A stretch of 44,353 nucleotides of DNA. It comes from Pseudomonadota bacterium. GTDB lineage: Bacteria; Pseudomonadota; Gammaproteobacteria; Xanthomonadales; Xanthomonadaceae. A program made the translations under genes and the position numbers. The notes beneath the pieces were generated by a model. That model made no database searches and was not told the origin of the DNA. It saw only the letters and a program-made list of their open reading frames with translations. Below are positions 43,614 to 44,353 of this stretch, piece after piece. Position 1 is the first letter of the stretch. Each line of letters starts with the position of its first letter. Where the stretch lies: assembly GCA_963205415.1 (NCBI GenBank), contig CAUJJS010000024.1, forward strand, positions 1-44,353, written 5' to 3'.

Positions 43614-43711
43614 CGACGTTTCTCGGCCACACATAGCGTGGACAACACGCCGACACTAGCACGCGCACGCTTGACAGGCGTAACGAGCAGGTCATGTGAC
43701 ACCTTCATGAT

Positions 43712-44353
43712 TCAGCCCGGCGAGCGCGCCCGCCAAACCGCCCGCATCGCCGCCAGCGGGAAGTGCGCTGCGATCCCCGCGGCCACCAGCCCACGCAACC
43801 ACCACGGGCTGCTGCTTGCATCGAACTTGCGAAAGTAGCGCCACATGCCGCGATGCTTGTGCCACTCCACCCAGATGGGGCGCTTGCGGCTGGATGTGCC
43901 TTTGAGATGGATCACCGGCACGTCGGTGGCCACGGCAATGCCCTTGCCCGATGCCAGCACCCGCCGACACAGGTCGAGGTCTTCGCAATGCAGCACATAG
44001 CCCGGATCAAAACCGCCGAGCGCCTCGAACAGCGTCCGAGGCATCAGCATCAATGCCCCCGAGGTGGCTTCGACTGGCCGCAGTATTGCGCTTTCATCGC
44101 CGGTGCCGGTCGCGTGTTTGGCAAGACCAAGCACGCGACGAATGGCCTCAGCCGGGTGTGGCGTCTGCCGCTCGGCCGCAGCTTGCACGCTGCCATCGCG
44201 ATTGAGCAGGCGCGCGCCCAGCATGCCGAGGTCCGGGCGATGTTCCAGATGTCCGAGAAGGCGCGAGATCGTATCAGCTGGCAGCCGACAGTCGGGATTG
44301 ACGAACAGAAGCGTGGGCGCTGTGGCACGCGCTGCGCCTTGGTTGCAGGCCAC
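43712..44353 (-). CDS. Family 2 glycosyltransferase, C-terminal part (5' end outside window)
   Basis: These are the last 213 residues of a GT2 enzyme of the rhamnosyltransferase-like type (WbbL/RfbF class). The metal-binding region NPDCRLP lies near the cut end. GALMLMPRTLFEALGGFDP, the acceptor-site CEDLDLCRR and a basic end with a hydrophobic helix (WLRGLVAAGIAAHFPLAAM) follow. It probably adds a sugar to a cell-surface polysaccharide. The start lies beyond position 44353; the GTG at the edge is internal. Confidence 0.87.
   Translation of the reverse strand: MACNQGAARATAPTLLFVNPDCRLPADTISRLLGHLEHRPDLGMLGARLLNRDGSVQAAAERQTPHPAEAIRRVLGLAKHATGTGDESAILRPVEATSGALMLMPRTLFEALGGFDPGYVLHCEDLDLCRRVLASGKGIAVATDVPVIHLKGTSSRKRPIWVEWHKHRGMWRYFRKFDASSSPWWLRGLVAAGIAAHFPLAAMRAVWRARSPG

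Overview
The window is GC-rich, densely packed proteobacterial chromosome. The gene set points to a gammaproteobacterium of the Lysobacterales (Xanthomonadales), perhaps near Rhodanobacteraceae. The pointers are a MetX-MetB pair, an FNR-type regulator, two cbb3 oxidase clusters, paired ECF sigma factor and Ser/Thr kinase-TPR genes, and a secreted protein ending in an 'IFSNGFE' tail. The placement is inference from gene content; there is no rRNA to confirm it. I see no tRNA, rRNA, IS element, phage gene or CRISPR array.

Layout. 1-2440: the 3' half of a SAM-I (S-box) riboswitch at the left edge, then metX-metB and a strong terminator hairpin. 2536-5602 (minus): GNAT acetyltransferase-minC-minD-minE-metallopeptidase-like protein, an overlapping division-site operon. 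5745-8805 (plus): an FNR-like regulator overlapping an outer-membrane phospholipase A gene, then a secreted von Willebrand A/PAN-like protein. 8813-11805 (minus): ECF sigma factor and membrane Ser/Thr kinase with TPR-like tail. 11892-13358 (plus): a secreted beta-helix protein.

13365-28431 (minus, 15 kb): two complete cbb3 cytochrome oxidase clusters in tandem. The transcription-upstream cluster is ccoN1-O1-Q1-P1, a 77-aa membrane protein, ccoI1, ccoS1. The downstream cluster is ccoN2-O2-Q2-P2, a 94-aa membrane protein, ccoG, ccoH, ccoI2, ccoS2 and a TauE/SafE-like protein. Cluster 1 has a near-consensus sigma-70 promoter and no FNR box. Cluster 2 has a clear FNR box about 60 bp before ccoN2. 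This suggests one housekeeping and one low-oxygen oxidase, as in Pseudomonas. A perfect inverted repeat covers the ccoN2 Shine-Dalgarno sequence.

28824-33980 (plus): secreted EF-hand protein, ECF sigma factor, short one-TM putative anti-sigma, periplasmic metal-sensor-like protein (a CnrH/CnrY/CnrX-like arrangement), then a MacA-MacB exporter. 34052-36143 (minus): a secreted lipase-like hydrolase and a DUF4785-like secreted protein. 36375-39730 (minus): a second ECF sigma-kinase-TPR pair. 39816-42299: a secreted S9 peptidase. 42405-43634: a membrane diguanylate cyclase gene split by one in-frame stop codon. 43712-44353: the 3' part of a family 2 glycosyltransferase.

The best candidates for under-described biology are four. 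(a) The EF-hand/ECF sigma/anti-sigma/metal-sensor/MacAB locus. (b) The sigma-kinase module flanked by two secreted-protein genes that share the leader motif TGTCCGG-T(4/6)-CACGC at an identical distance from their ATGs. (c) The possible read-through-versus-FNR translational switch at ccoN2. (d) The two small membrane proteins inside the cbb3 clusters.
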